Source of the DNA: Ostrinia nubilalis
Taxonomy: Eukaryota > Arthropoda > Insecta > Lepidoptera > Crambidae
Reading direction: 5' to 3'
NCBI RefSeq assembly: GCF_963855985.1
Contig: NC_087099.1
Location: 1,208,001-1,272,000 of the forward strand
Length of the DNA: 64,000 nt
This document shows positions 21,401-30,763 of the stretch, piece after piece (the stretch's first letter is position 1; the number at the start of each line of letters is the position of its first letter). The notes below the pieces were generated by a model. The model was not told the origin of the DNA, made no database searches, and was given only the letters and a program-made list of their open reading frames with translations. The position numbers and the translations under genes were made by a program.

Positions 21401-22810
21401 GCGTCTTTCCGTTCTATACATGGCCAGAACGCACCCATAGGAAACTGCTCGTGTATATTTTGGAGTGTCTCTTTGTAAATCGGTCACTACAAACTATACA
21501 CGAATTTTGCGTACTGATCGTGTATAGTTTGATTCGTGGATGGATTTCGTCTTCGCTCCAAACTATACTACACCACTTACAGTTGACTAGAGTGTGTTTA
21601 GTTGATTTGATTTAATAAAATATGGAATTATATTTAAAATTATTACATTTATTAGATATTATGCTCTTGCTTTGTCCTCGAGATTAGAAATAAGAACTAC
21701 CTATGTAGATCACGTACGGTGATGCCATTTTTAAATTCATTAATTATTACATAAAATATTATTATTTTACTGAATCTACATAGTTATTATTATAATAAAT
21801 CTAGATTTATAACACTAATGTAAGTGGTTTCTGAAATTAAATTGATTAGGTAGATTTCAATTTTTTTATTAGTGAGAGTGAATGAAGAAAGTTAAACGTG
21901 CCTTATTAACTAAAATTATCGACCGTTTGGTGTAGTGGTTCGAAACGGATAACTGTTCCGGAGGTAGCGGGTTCGATTCCCGCACAGTACAAACATTAAT
22001 TTGTGTGCATGAACATATTTGTTTGTATTGGACTGGGTGTCTTCTATGTATAATAAGTATGTATTTACAAAAAAAGTATTTATGTATGTTTATATCCGTT
22101 ATCTAGTGCCCATAGTACAAGCTTTGCTTAGTTTGGGACTAGAAGCGCAGTGTAAAATGTCCAGGGATATTTATTTTTATTTATAAGCTTTTATCTCAAG
22201 AACAAAAATCATTTTGACATACATAATTCTTAATTTAAGAGTTATTCAGCCCCAAAACAAATATCTTTTCTATGGCAGAATATGAAACACCAAAAAACTC
22301 TTTATCAAAACAATGGCACGTGTCGAAATTGATTCAATGTTTAAAGTAGACACGCAGTTATGAATTAATATTAATAGAAAGAGAGGTAAATAAGTCAAAA
22401 TGACGAGCATGCAACTAAGTACTCGCGTATACATTGTAAATGTAAAGTAGGTTAGGTTTTCTTTATCCATTCTCTTTGTTTTAAATACTAACACTAGCTT
22501 ATAAGTACATCTGTAACTACTAACCCACTATGGAAAATATTTTTTCTGAAATAAAAATTTATTATTATTATTATTGTAATCGCGAACATATTACAATACA
22601 TACATGATTAGTCCGTATGCGTACTGACGATGTATATTTTGGAGTAAGATAATTGACCTCAGTCACTACAAACTATACGCGAGCAGTACGCAGCGTATGC
22701 GTACTAGTCGTGTATAGTTTGGAGGAGCTTAGTAAAAAAAGTCACATCCAAACTATACTCGATTAGTTTCACACCCTTGCGTTCTGGCTATGTATAGAAT
22801 GGAAAGACGC
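21401..22810. mobile_element. 1.41-kb non-autonomous TIR element, possibly MULE-like
   Basis: Inverted ends match over ~33 bp with two or three changes: left GCGTCTTTCCGTTCTATACA TGGCCAGAACGCA, right (reverse complement) GCGTCTTTCCATTCTATACA TAGCCAGAACGCA. Identical 9-bp duplications GACGAAGCC flank it. A 9-bp duplication is usual for Mutator/MULE elements, so that is the leading assignment, though the TIR is short for the group. Next to each end lies a direct repeat of ~90 bp (21447-21535 and 22627-22722) rich in ACTATACRCGA and its complement, including a 14-bp hairpin at 21490-21531. Such subterminal repeats often bind transposase. The middle holds a SINE and AT-rich filler; no transposase is present. 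Confidence 0.75.
21918..22184 (+). mobile_element. tRNA-headed SINE, family S2, near full length
   Basis: The head has A-box-like TTTGGTGTAGTGGTTCGAAA and B box GGTTCGATTCC (about 21971-21981). The body includes GGACTGGGTGTCTTCTATGT and the tail TATCCGTTATCTAGTGCCCA ... AGTTTGGGACTAG ... AAAATGTCCAGGGATATTTA. The tail recurs at 32880-32997, which shows it is a repeat and not a tRNA gene. It is transcribed by pol III in principle and moves with LINE enzymes. It lies inside the 21401-22810 element. Confidence 0.75.
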
Positions 22811-22819
22811 GACGAAGCC
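22811..22819 (+). repeat. Right 9-bp target-site duplication
   Basis: GACGAAGCC, identical to 21392-21400. Confidence 0.8.
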
Positions 22820-22945
22820 GCGAGCCGCCAGTCTGCTTGTGACCACGGCTGCAGCATAGCAGCCGAAACGTCAAGCCGTGAGTACATAATGTAACTCATT
22901 AAATTAATAAACGTCGCGTTAAGACTCGTGTCTTACTATTTTAGT
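22820..22945 (+). repeat. Dispersed repeat containing CAGCCGAAACGTCAAGCCG
   Basis: CAGCCGAAACGTCAAGCCGT GAGTACATAATGTAACTCATTAA and GTCGCGTTAAGACTCGTGTC recur almost unchanged at 50982-51060. Before the shared part CGGCTGC-AGCATA-GCAGCCG forms a 7-bp hairpin followed by AAAC. That arrangement resembles the stem II-GAAAC part of hammerhead ribozymes found in Penelope-like elements, but the CTGATGA box is not intact. Class uncertain. Confidence 0.55.
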
Positions 22946-23144
22946 TTAAACAAAAGCAAGTATCGCGAGCACTCAGCAAAATGCATTGAGAGAAAAGCCC
23001 GGATAAACGGTTCAATTGCATCGGCTCTTTTAATATATCCGATAATCACTCGATCTTGCAGGTGCCCCGCGTAAGCTCCCAACAAGAACAGCCAGGTGTT
23101 TTTTCATAAAGTTGGTGGAAAGACACCAACCATAGTAAAATCTT
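22946..23144. other. Short spacer
   Basis: AT-rich, no feature recognised. Confidence 0.35.
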
Positions 23145-23262
23145 CAGGGCGAGAGTGAATAGGCACTTACAGGGCAGATATGTACCATCCTAGACTGCAT
23201 CCCACTTAACATCAGGTGCGATTGTGGTCGAATACCGGCCTTGTTAGGCATAAAAAAAAATT
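23145..23262 (+). repeat. Dispersed repeat, intact copy of the 5686/7867 family
   Basis: CAGGGCGAGAGTGAATAGGC, GACTGCATCCCACTTAACAT and CAGGTGCGATTGTGG, ending in TTAGGCATAAAAAAAAA. An inverted copy lies at 38244-38347. The A-rich end suggests a retroelement 3' end. Confidence 0.65.
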
Positions 23263-23328
23263 AAAAAGTTACATTGATCTTGTGTAAGTTTTGTACATAG
23301 GTAAATAATATGCGTGTCCAACGGAATC

Positions 23329-23450
23329 TTAGACTGGACACCAACTTACTTTAACTTTAACAAACGGCAAAATCTGTCAAACTCCATACAAAAAACATCA
23401 GCCATCGTTATAGTTACGGTTAAAGTTAGGTGGTGCAACTCACTCAGCCT
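23329..23450. mobile_element. Palindromic MITE, family A, copy 3
   Basis: Left ACACCAACTTACTTTAACTT, core AAAATCTGTCAAACTCCATA, right AAAGTTAGGTGGTGCAACTC. The left terminus is altered (CACCAAC for TGCACCA). Confidence 0.75.
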
Positions 23451-23574
23451 TCGAGAGATATTCATCTCTAGTGCTCCATTGTTGATGGCAGAATAGTAAA
23501 TTAGTAGTAGTTCTACAAAATGGCATCAAATGTACTTTCTTTGAGTCACAGTGGTCAAAATAGTTGAGTCGAGG

Positions 23575-23750
23575 AAACATGATCTTCTTCTTCTTTTCGT
23601 GTCGACAACAAACCTACACAGTGTCAGCCCAAAACTCCGCCACAAGAGTGGCGTTGTCAGCAGCACTCATCAAATCCTGCTGAGTGCAGTTGCTTGGGCA
23701 CTCAGGGCACAACATCAGGTGCTTCATCGACTGGGGAACAAAACCAACAT
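23575..23750 (-). pseudogene. Non-LTR retroelement C-terminal fragment
   Basis: On the minus strand the frame reads MKHLMLCPECPSNCTQQDLM then SAADNATLVAEFWADTV and a stop. The CPxCPxxC cluster followed by a helix ending in FWA is like the C-terminus of lepidopteran non-LTR polymerases. After the stop, AAAAGAAGAAGAAGATC resembles a tandem tail. Only ~45 codons remain. Confidence 0.6.
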
Positions 23751-24189
23751 GATGAGTATGATAGTAAATAGTCTAGGTGTATAAAATTGACCAACAATAC
23801 TGTCTGATCTTATTGAGATAGGCAACGAGCGAAGGATTACCTACTACGGAAGAGCGCGCGAGCGATTCCTCTCTCGTGGGCAGCGAGGGATATGATAGCC
23901 TCAGAGAGAATAATAATAGAAATTGCACTAAGATCGGATCACATGATACACTTTATTTGGCTACAAAATAAAAAATAATCGCTACAGGTGTTGCTAGTCC
24001 ATATATGCCCAGAACTATTTAGGTCTCAGATTTTTATGTAATTTTGCATAATTACAGTTTTTATAGACATCGCAAGAAAACATGTAGGCATTGGGTCGTT
24101 TTCCTGCCTCTGGGCGTATATGGGCTAAGCTCAAATCTTAAGAAAAACGACCTATTCGGTGTTTTTTTACAATATTTTGTTCTTCAAAG
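23751..24189. other. Spacer, no gene recognised
   Basis: No gene. AGCGCGCGAGCGATTC near 23852 is a small CpG-rich patch. Confidence 0.4.
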
Positions 24190-24232
24190 TCATCTGCTTG
24201 TTTGCCTTTTGTCCCATAAAAAGTGTTTTTTA
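24190..24232 (-). repeat. SINE family S3 fragment
   Basis: Minus strand TTTTTATGGGACAAAAGGCA AACAAGCAGATG resembles the TATGTGATAGGAGGCAAACGAG motif of family S3 (19940-20062, 53510-53690). Confidence 0.35.
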
Positions 24233-26584
24233 TAATTTTTCAGAACTCTGTTACGTGGCTACCTTTTGAAAAATACCGCTGAACCAATTACCTATATTTC
24301 TGATTTAATAGTCAATTTATAACCGCTTTCGAAAAATAATGTTCTGTTCCCATTCATATATTTTCCTTTATAGACTCATAAAAGACATTTAGATAGCGAA
24401 GATGAATTTCCCACAAGTGCATTATTATTTTTTGAATAAATTCACATTTTGCCGTACCATGAATAGAGTTCACACCTCGGGTGAAATTTAAACAAGCATT
24501 GAGTGTACTTTTCCGCCGCTGTTTCTATTGAATATTCGCTCTTTAAAATAATACAGCAACATTATTGTCCCCTTTTATTACTTCTGTTCTCTTGAAAGCT
24601 TATGCTTTCGCCTGAACAAAGCCCCTTCAATGGTCGCTGCTATTAGCAAAGGAAAAAAGTTCAGGAAGCTTTTCTATTCAAACTATTATTAAATACCAAT
24701 TTATCTTGAAATGTTTCAGTGATTTAAAAACTCTTTCAATATCTATATTGCTGTTGACAATTGTTAACTAATTTAATCGATTGCAAGCGATTGACAACGC
24801 AGAGTGCCGCAAACACATTATGTATATTTTCTTTGTACTTTGAAATAAAACATAGGTAGTTCATCATTACAACCATTGATAGTTTAGTGTCAAAATATTT
24901 TTTTGCAAAACTGCCAGTCCTATTGACGCAGACAATAATGCTTGTAGGTCACAGACAAAGTAAATTCGGTGTTCCTACGAAATTATGCAACATTATTTGG
25001 GCATTCAAGACTGAAACCTAGACAATTCGATGTCCTAGACCTTATTGGAAATCTGCATAGGATCGATGTTTAAATGGATCGCTATTAGCTAAAACACGGA
25101 GTGGAGGACGGGGATCCTTCGCATTCGTAATCAGCTTCCGGTCTCATGCTGAGTTCGGGCAAGAGGGTTGGATCTAACCAACCGTTCTTTCAGATTTTCC
25201 TGACTTACAATTCCGTCGAATAATGTTGATTTCAATTAGATAAGATAACTTTTGCCTGAAGCTTAGCTCGTGTGGATTACGATAACAATTAGGTTAAATA
25301 ATTATACTTAGCTAGCCTATTTTGATGTTTCGGTAAAGCAATAATATTATTAAATAAAAAAAAATATTGAACGCGAATAAATCGCTGCGTCCACGTAAAA
25401 TTATATTATGATATATATATTTTTATGGAAAATAAATATCAGCCTTTTCAATGTGCTTCAATCTTACTGAAGCTGAAAGTGCGAGGTTAATATTAACACT
25501 TACTAAATTATCTTCACTAATTTTAAAAGTATATCACTGTTTTACTATTACTTTACTTATTAAATAAAGACATTTAAAACAATTTGTGATGTCATTAATT
25601 AACACATCACTCACAATTATCTCCCACTCGCAAACAATTCTAGCTCCAGACAAATAAATATCTCTTTTAGAATGTTTCAGAACTTTAAATTAATAAGTTG
25701 GGGCCGACTATCAAACACTTTATTATAATTATATTAAAAATAATAGGATTGGCCGCAGGCGTTATAATGAGATTCACGTTTTAAATTAAAAATCTCACGC
25801 CTACTTGCTTAATATTTTGCGAAAACTTATTAAATCTACTTTTTTAAAGCAATTTTGTCAAATTATGTACCTATTATATTTATGTTTAATGTTTATAATG
25901 TGATTTAACCGTATAAAAATGTACTAATGTTCTAAACATTACCCTGTAATGTGATTATGATGACTGCTCATCATCTATATTATGCACCTGATAGATAATG
26001 ATAGAAGATTGAGTTTCCTATAAACCTTGATTTAGCTATACAACTAAAAACAGAAAGAATAATACATTAATGTGTGTAATAAGGCAATTACAACCTAATA
26101 TCCTTGCTTATATTGAATGAATGCAAGACTGGATCGCGAGAAATCTATAAACGTAATTACCAGGAAGTTCCAAAGAACTCGGAACAAACTGACGGTTTCT
26201 CAGAAGCTTGTACAGTCCGCAAATTAAGCGGCTTATTTAATTCATTACCACTTTTATTTGGACAGTTAACACCGGGATTACTTTTGGTAAGTTAACGACA
26301 GGAAAGTTACTTAACAAAGAAAGAAAAAAGTAATAAAGAGGAAAAAAAGGTTTTGTAAAACAACCTTTTAGCACCAACTCTCTAATACAACAATGTCAGT
26401 AAGCGTTTCTTTTTTTTAACAGAGCGCGAGTGCTTTTTTAAAAGAGTGAATAATCTTTTACAAGCTACCTCAAAATTGCTTTCCTCGACATGCATGTTGT
26501 ATAAGAATTATTAAGAATCTGCCTAAGGTTGACAAATATTTAAACCTGTTGCTATTGGTCAAAGAACTCCCCAATACTGAACCA
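24233..26584. other. Longest featureless stretch (2.3 kb)
   Basis: AT-rich, with A/T runs and no repeat copy matched elsewhere in the window. A 63-codon plus-strand open frame at 26104-26295 is unrecognised. No splice-bounded coding frame stood out. Confidence 0.45.
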
Positions 26585-26835
26585 GTTCGTTCGTTTCAGC
26601 CGAAAGACGTCCACTGCTGGACAAAGGCCTTCCCCAAGGATTTCCACAAAGACCGGTCCTGCGCCGCTCGCATCCAGGCGCCTCCCGCGACCTTAACCAG
26701 ATCGTCGGTCCACCTAGTGGGAGGCCAGCCTACGATACGTCTTCCGGCTCGTGGTCGCCACTCAAGAACTTTCCTGCCACAGCGGCCGTCAGCTCTACGA
26801 GCTATGTGCCCTGCCCACTGCCACTGACTGAACTG
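26585..26835 (-). pseudogene. RTE-type LINE C-terminal fragment
   Basis: On the minus strand: QWQWAGHIARRADGRCGRKV LEWRPRAGRRIVGWPPTRW TDDLVKVAGGAWMRAAQDRS LWKSLGKAFVQQWTSFG and a stop, then CGAACGAACTGG as tandem tail. About 80 codons of an RTE-type ORF end are open. The opposite strand's 92-codon frame is its shadow. Non-functional: no catalytic domain is present. Confidence 0.85.
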
Positions 26836-27010
26836 AACCAGATCCTCTAGTAATATTTTGCCAAAATACCGGCTCGTAATAAAATTATTAACCGTTTATT
26901 ACGGCCTCATTTGCCGGCCGACCGTATAGCTACATTTTTGCCGCGTCGCCACCTGCCGTGTCCCGCGGGTCGATAGGCAATTTGGGAGAGAAATAATTTG
27001 CCGGATTCCC
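26836..27010. other. Moderately GC-rich spacer
   Basis: GCCGCGTCGCCACCTGCCGT and neighbouring CpG-rich sequence give no recognisable gene. It is the insertion target of the next MITE. Confidence 0.35.
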
Positions 27011-27018
27011 GTCGCGGA

Positions 27019-27232
27019 TAGGGTTGCCAGGTCTAAAAACACAAAAGCCGGACTCGGTGCTTAATTTGGCACACCTTGTTTTGCCATTTCCCATGTCACG
27101 GGGGGGGGGGGGGGGGGAGAGCAATATCCACCTAAAAAGCCACATAAAAAGCCTAACAATAGCCGGACAAGACAATTTTTGGCCGGACAAGTCCCTAAAA
27201 AGCCAAACATGTCCTGACACCTGGCAACCCTA
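27019..27232. mobile_element. hAT-type MITE, 214 bp, with exact 8-bp TSD
   Basis: Termini TAGGGTTGCCAGGT and ACCTGGCAACCCTA are perfect inverted repeats of 14 bp. GTCGCGGA is duplicated on both sides (27011-27018 and 27233-27240). An 8-bp duplication with a TAGGG start is diagnostic for hAT elements. Inside are several AGCCGGAC or GGCCGGACAAG words (subterminal repeats) and a run of 18 G (27100-27117). No transposase. Confidence 0.85.
27100..27117 (+). repeat. G homopolymer, 18 bases
   Basis: The G run sits inside the hAT-type MITE. Homopolymer length is easily misread, so the exact count is unsure. It could form G-quadruplex. Confidence 0.8.
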
Positions 27233-27240
27233 GTCGCGGA

Positions 27241-27379
27241 TCGCTGACACCTAAAGCTTGAGCATAGCTCTCTGATAACTTCATTGCGACTCGTATATAA
27301 CTGAAGAATAGCAAAAATGCAAGAAAGTGAAGACTGTAATATATCTACTATCCTAGCTCTAAGAATTAATAGATTAATA
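27241..27379. other. Short spacer
   Basis: No feature recognised. Confidence 0.35.
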
Positions 27380-27550
27380 AGATTTAATAAGATTTATTTA
27401 TTTCTCACACAAAAATACAGGATACAATATACAATACTTAAAGAAAACTCATAAATGATTGTGTGAGACCGGAGCCTGAGCTAGGTAAATGAATACCTGT
27501 GTTACAGGTCACCGGGCCCCCACCACCACGGATTTGAGCAAGTATAGCTA
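27380..27550 (-). repeat. Probable retroelement 3' end
   Basis: TTTATTTATTTCTCACACAA at one side and TGTGTGAGACCGGAGCCTGA further in, with CCGGGCCCCCACCACCACGG. On the minus strand this would end AAATAAATAAATC. A similar TGAGAGAAATAAATATG ending lies at 44634-44650. Weak. Confidence 0.35.
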
Positions 27551-27775
27551 ACAAAGGCGAGAACATTTTAAAATACTAATAGATTAAACAATTTCTACAA
27601 GAGAAATGATAAATTTACTTAATTTACACAATTAAGAACTAAAACACAATTAAAATTTTTACATATTACCAAATAATAATGATTCATTTAAAATAGTATT
27701 TTTTTAAGGATATAGAGGAGCTTCCTCAGGCCGCTATAACAAAATGGTGAAGGAACGCTTATCATGTCTTCTGTC
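27551..27775. other. AT-rich spacer
   Basis: Nothing recognised. Confidence 0.4.
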
Positions 27776-27783
27776 CCATAGAC

Positions 27784-28010
27784 CAGCGGTTCCCGAAAGG
27801 TGGTCCGCGGAACCCTGGGGTTCCGTGGAAAGGCCGCAAGGGTTCCGTAAAAAATATTATCCCACGTTTCGTGACCGACGTTGTTCGCGCGCACCGACTT
27901 GTTTACGCACAAGGGAGGGGCAGGGCGTGCGGGCGGAGTAGTACGGGGGTTCCGCTAGGAAAAGTATAATCAATTAGGGTTCCTTGGCAAAAAAAAACTG
28001 GGAAACCCTG
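27784..28010. mobile_element. hAT-type MITE, 227 bp, with exact 8-bp TSD
   Basis: It begins CAGCGGTTCCCGAAAGGTGG and ends AAACTGGGAAACCCTG. The reverse-complemented right end CAGGGTTTCCCAGTT matches the left with changes. CCATAGAC is duplicated on both sides (27776-27783 and 28011-28018). CAGNG ends with 8-bp duplication fit hAT. Inside are repeated GGGTTCCG words and GC-rich sequence. Open frames on both strands across it are shadows. Confidence 0.85.
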
Positions 28011-28018
28011 CCATAGAC

Positions 28019-28340
28019 TAAAGTTTCACCTTATAGCCACACATGTACAGTAAACTTCATGATCAATACATTTAAAATTATAAGTTTTCTTTTTATAGTA
28101 ACTCTTTGTGTATTCTCTCGTATATTCAAAGTTTACGCCAACAACTGTTCACTTCGCAGTAGCCCACGCGTGGAAGAAACAAATCGCGCCATAAAATAAT
28201 GCATCAAGTTTTACTACGTAAACAAGAATCATCGTATTTTTGTGATTTTAAGCTAATCATAAAGTCGGAAAAATTTTCCAAGCCTATGTCTCTTGCCTTA
28301 TTGTATCGCTCATCATCATCATAACACACGTGGGGCACAA
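28019..28340. other. Spacer with CAT-rich simple sequence
   Basis: No gene. ATCATCATCATAAC near 28310 is the tandem tail region of the RTE-like fragment that follows. Confidence 0.4.
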
Positions 28341-28455
28341 TCATTATCATCATTATCATATCAGCCATAGGACGTCCACTGCTGAACTTAGGCCTCCCCT
28401 AATGATTTCCATAATGATCGGTTGGTAGCGGCCTGCATTCAGCGCCTGCATCGTA
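28341..28455 (-). repeat. RTE-like LINE 3' end fragment
   Basis: ATCAGCCATAGGACGTCCAC TGCTGAACTTAGGCCTCCCC and GATCGGTTGGTAGCGGCCTG correspond, on the minus strand, to the last codons and ATG-type tail of the same family as 42910-43080 and 12898-12978. Only ~115 bp. Confidence 0.65.
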
Positions 28456-28875
28456 CATCCTGAGGTATGTTCTCCAAAGATAATTCTTGTTGCAGGCAAT
28501 ACAAAAGCTTAACGAGTACAGCGAACAGATCACATAAGGGGTGACGTCTCAGCCACAATACACAAACGTTTCGTGTAATCACGTGTGTTTATGATGTCGT
28601 ATGAGAACAGACCAGTCTAGACAGGCACTAAAATATGCGATTGGTCTGATCGAAGCAATATCACTAATTACAATACATATGAGGGCAGTCGTTTAATGAA
28701 AAAGTCGATGGTACTTGAGCTTTAGTGGATGAGACGAAGTACTTTAGTAACCAGCACATCAGATTATAATTTTATGCTGTAAAGTCACGCTTATTTACAA
28801 CAATATTAGAAACCACAGTACAGCTTGATGTGTCGTTGCAAATGTTAAGAAAGGAGATACCTTTTATGTTATGTA
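28456..28875. other. Spacer, no gene recognised
   Basis: No feature beyond the TATA (28876-28879) that flanks the next element. Confidence 0.4.
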
Positions 28876-28879
28876 TATA

Positions 28880-29780
28880 TGTTACGGCTAAAGATAGGTG
28901 TGAACATAAACTTAAGATTAGCCGGCTAAACTTAAGTTTATCTTCGACGAGGTGTTAATGTTAGTTTCTTCTATCTTTAGCCGGCTAAACTTAAGTGTAA
29001 CCGCAGGCCCTTGGCTAAAAATGTAAAAGGAAATGGAAAAGGAAACAATGTAATAATGATTACTATTTTGACACGAACACTTTATTAACACGTTCCGACG
29101 CTGTACCTACTCCAGTCCAATATGACACTAACAATCTTCACATAAATGTTTCATACACCTATACCCGTACTGTTGTTCACAATATTTTGCAACAACAAGT
29201 CTGCTCTCTATGAAACTCTAATGTAAAATCGACGGTTGTTGCCGTAGTGTTTTTTAGATTGATTTTCGTGAAAACGGCGAGACCCGTACTGCCATAATAT
29301 GAATGAATTCCACCTTTACTGTATGTGCCGTTACCGCGGCGGAACGTGTTAAAAAATAATCACTTTCATTACACATACTTTTATGTACCTATGTAGGTGT
29401 TCAAAATTACAATTATTACAATAACAAAATATTAGTCACTTATAACAATATCTACCTAATCATTAAAATAAAATAATAAGGAGCCATTTGGTCATTACAA
29501 TTGATTCTTCTGTAGGTATTTAAAATTACAAAATAAAACAAAATAAAACTGCGCGCGCGTTGTCTCCCCACCGCCCCCTCAAGCCCTCCGCCGGCCTGGC
29601 GCGCCCATCGAATACATTTTTAGCCGTTTCGTTTTGGCTAATGTGCACATTAGCCGGCTAAAGATGGAATATCACGACGCAAACTAACATGGTATCGAAC
29701 TTTAGCTGCTTCTCGAAGATAAACTTAAGTTTAGCCGGCTAAACTTAAGTTTATGTTCACAACTATCTTTAGCCGTAACA
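28880..29780. mobile_element. Fold-back TIR element, 901 bp, with internal palindromes
   Basis: Outer ends TGTTACGGCTAAAGATAG and CTATCTTTAGCCGTAACA are inverted repeats flanked by TATA on both sides (28876-28879, 29781-29784). Pairing continues inward through GTGAACATAAACTTAAG and the AGCCGGCTAA palindromes for at least ~75 bp, and CTTTAGCCGGCTAA words recur further in. 29719-29754 is a perfect 36-bp palindrome centred on AGCCGGCT; its left counterpart (about 28908-28942) has one change. A second element is nested at 29089-29348. No transposase. The superfamily is not assigned. Confidence 0.75.
29089..29348. mobile_element. Nested TTAA-flanked MITE, 260 bp (piggyBac-type target)
   Basis: Ends CACGTTCCGACGC and GCGGCGGAACGTG are inverted repeats of ~13 bp (one mismatch). 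TTAA flanks both sides (29085-29088, 29349-29352), the target of piggyBac-type elements. The interior contains GCCGTAGTG and CCCGTACTGCC but no open frame. Lying within 28880-29780, it inserted later than that element. Confidence 0.65.
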
Positions 29781-29784
29781 TATA

Positions 29785-30387
29785 CACTTTTTATCGACCA
29801 GAGCTACATACTAATTTGCAGAATTTTGATTGCATTCAGACTCAATTCCATCTAAAAATTTGCTGCTATACCTAAAACATAATACTCGTACAAAATTCTT
29901 GAGAACCGCATGGAGAGAAAACCATAAAAATAATCTTTTCATTGTTTTAGTATCGCTGTGGTATTTCTCATGTTTATTCTAGACACGCTTCTAATTCAAT
30001 CGTAAAATAGTTTGCTTTGAGTAACTTCAAATCAATTCATGCGATGAAACTTTTATAGTTAAACTTCAAAATCAAAAGTATTTATTCAGTTTAGACCACA
30101 AGTGGCACTTATGAAGCTGAAGTTGTTATAAGATACGAGTACATATCTATTTTCTTTTTGATTAAATGGTAAATTAAAATTCTTCTTGAAATCCTACGAA
30201 ACTACACGATTTCATAGAATTTATTTCAACTTTACAAAGATGTGCATTTTTTGGTGTTTGCATAATTTTACTCTTTGGTCTGGGTGGACGTGTAGTATAA
30301 AATTTAATTCTTTAAATTACTGTGTAATTTATTATTAACAGTCACTTTAATTAAATAAGTGATTTCAAACATGCTCAACCAAATGAT
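29785..30387. other. Spacer, no gene recognised
   Basis: AT-rich, nothing recognised. Confidence 0.4.
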
Positions 30388-30437
30388 GTGAATAGCTACA
30401 TTATTATGTGATTACACACAATAATGTAGCTATTCAC
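30388..30437. repeat. Hairpin: perfect 18-bp stem, 14-nt loop
   Basis: GTGAATAGCTACATTATT pairs exactly with AATAATGTAGCTATTCAC. Too small for a usual MITE, but the perfect match implies a recent inverted duplication or a selected structure. Confidence 0.8.
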
Positions 30438-30632
30438 TACTATTCTATTCGCTACTTGGAAGCGAGACGGAATTTCTCGCGAAAGCTTCACGGTAATCGG
30501 TTAGAACATATTCTGAGAACATTCGTGATTCGTATTCGAGAGAAGGAACTGTAGCAGCAGCTATGATAACCTATTTAAGTGACTTGTCTTATACATATAG
30601 GTAAGTATGTTATCAAATGTAATAATCAGTGA
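30438..30632. other. Short spacer
   Basis: No feature recognised. Confidence 0.35.
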
Positions 30633-30763
30633 GCTTACCATAAAACATTAAATGTGCTCGCTAGCGACTGCGTAAAAAACGGTTACTTTCAAGAATTAAA
30701 ATCTTCATAGATTTTTTTTACGCACTCGCTAGCGAGCACACCTAACGTAAACTCATGGTAAGC
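30633..30763. mobile_element. MITE family C, copy 1 (internally deleted)
   Basis: GCTTACC ... GTGCTCGCTAGCGACTGCGT at the left, and ACGCACTCGCTAGCGAGCAC with ACTCATGGTAAGC at the right, form imperfect inverted repeats of ~45 bp. Copy 2 at 43755-43935 has the same ends and a longer centre. A 70-codon minus-strand open frame over it (30689-30901) is not meaningful. Confidence 0.75.

Noticed and set aside
21918..21992. True tRNA gene
   Set aside because: A and B boxes are present, but the flanking body and tail recur as a SINE (32880-32997).
26549..26827. 92-codon plus-strand frame
   Set aside because: Antisense of the RTE C-terminus at 26585-26835.
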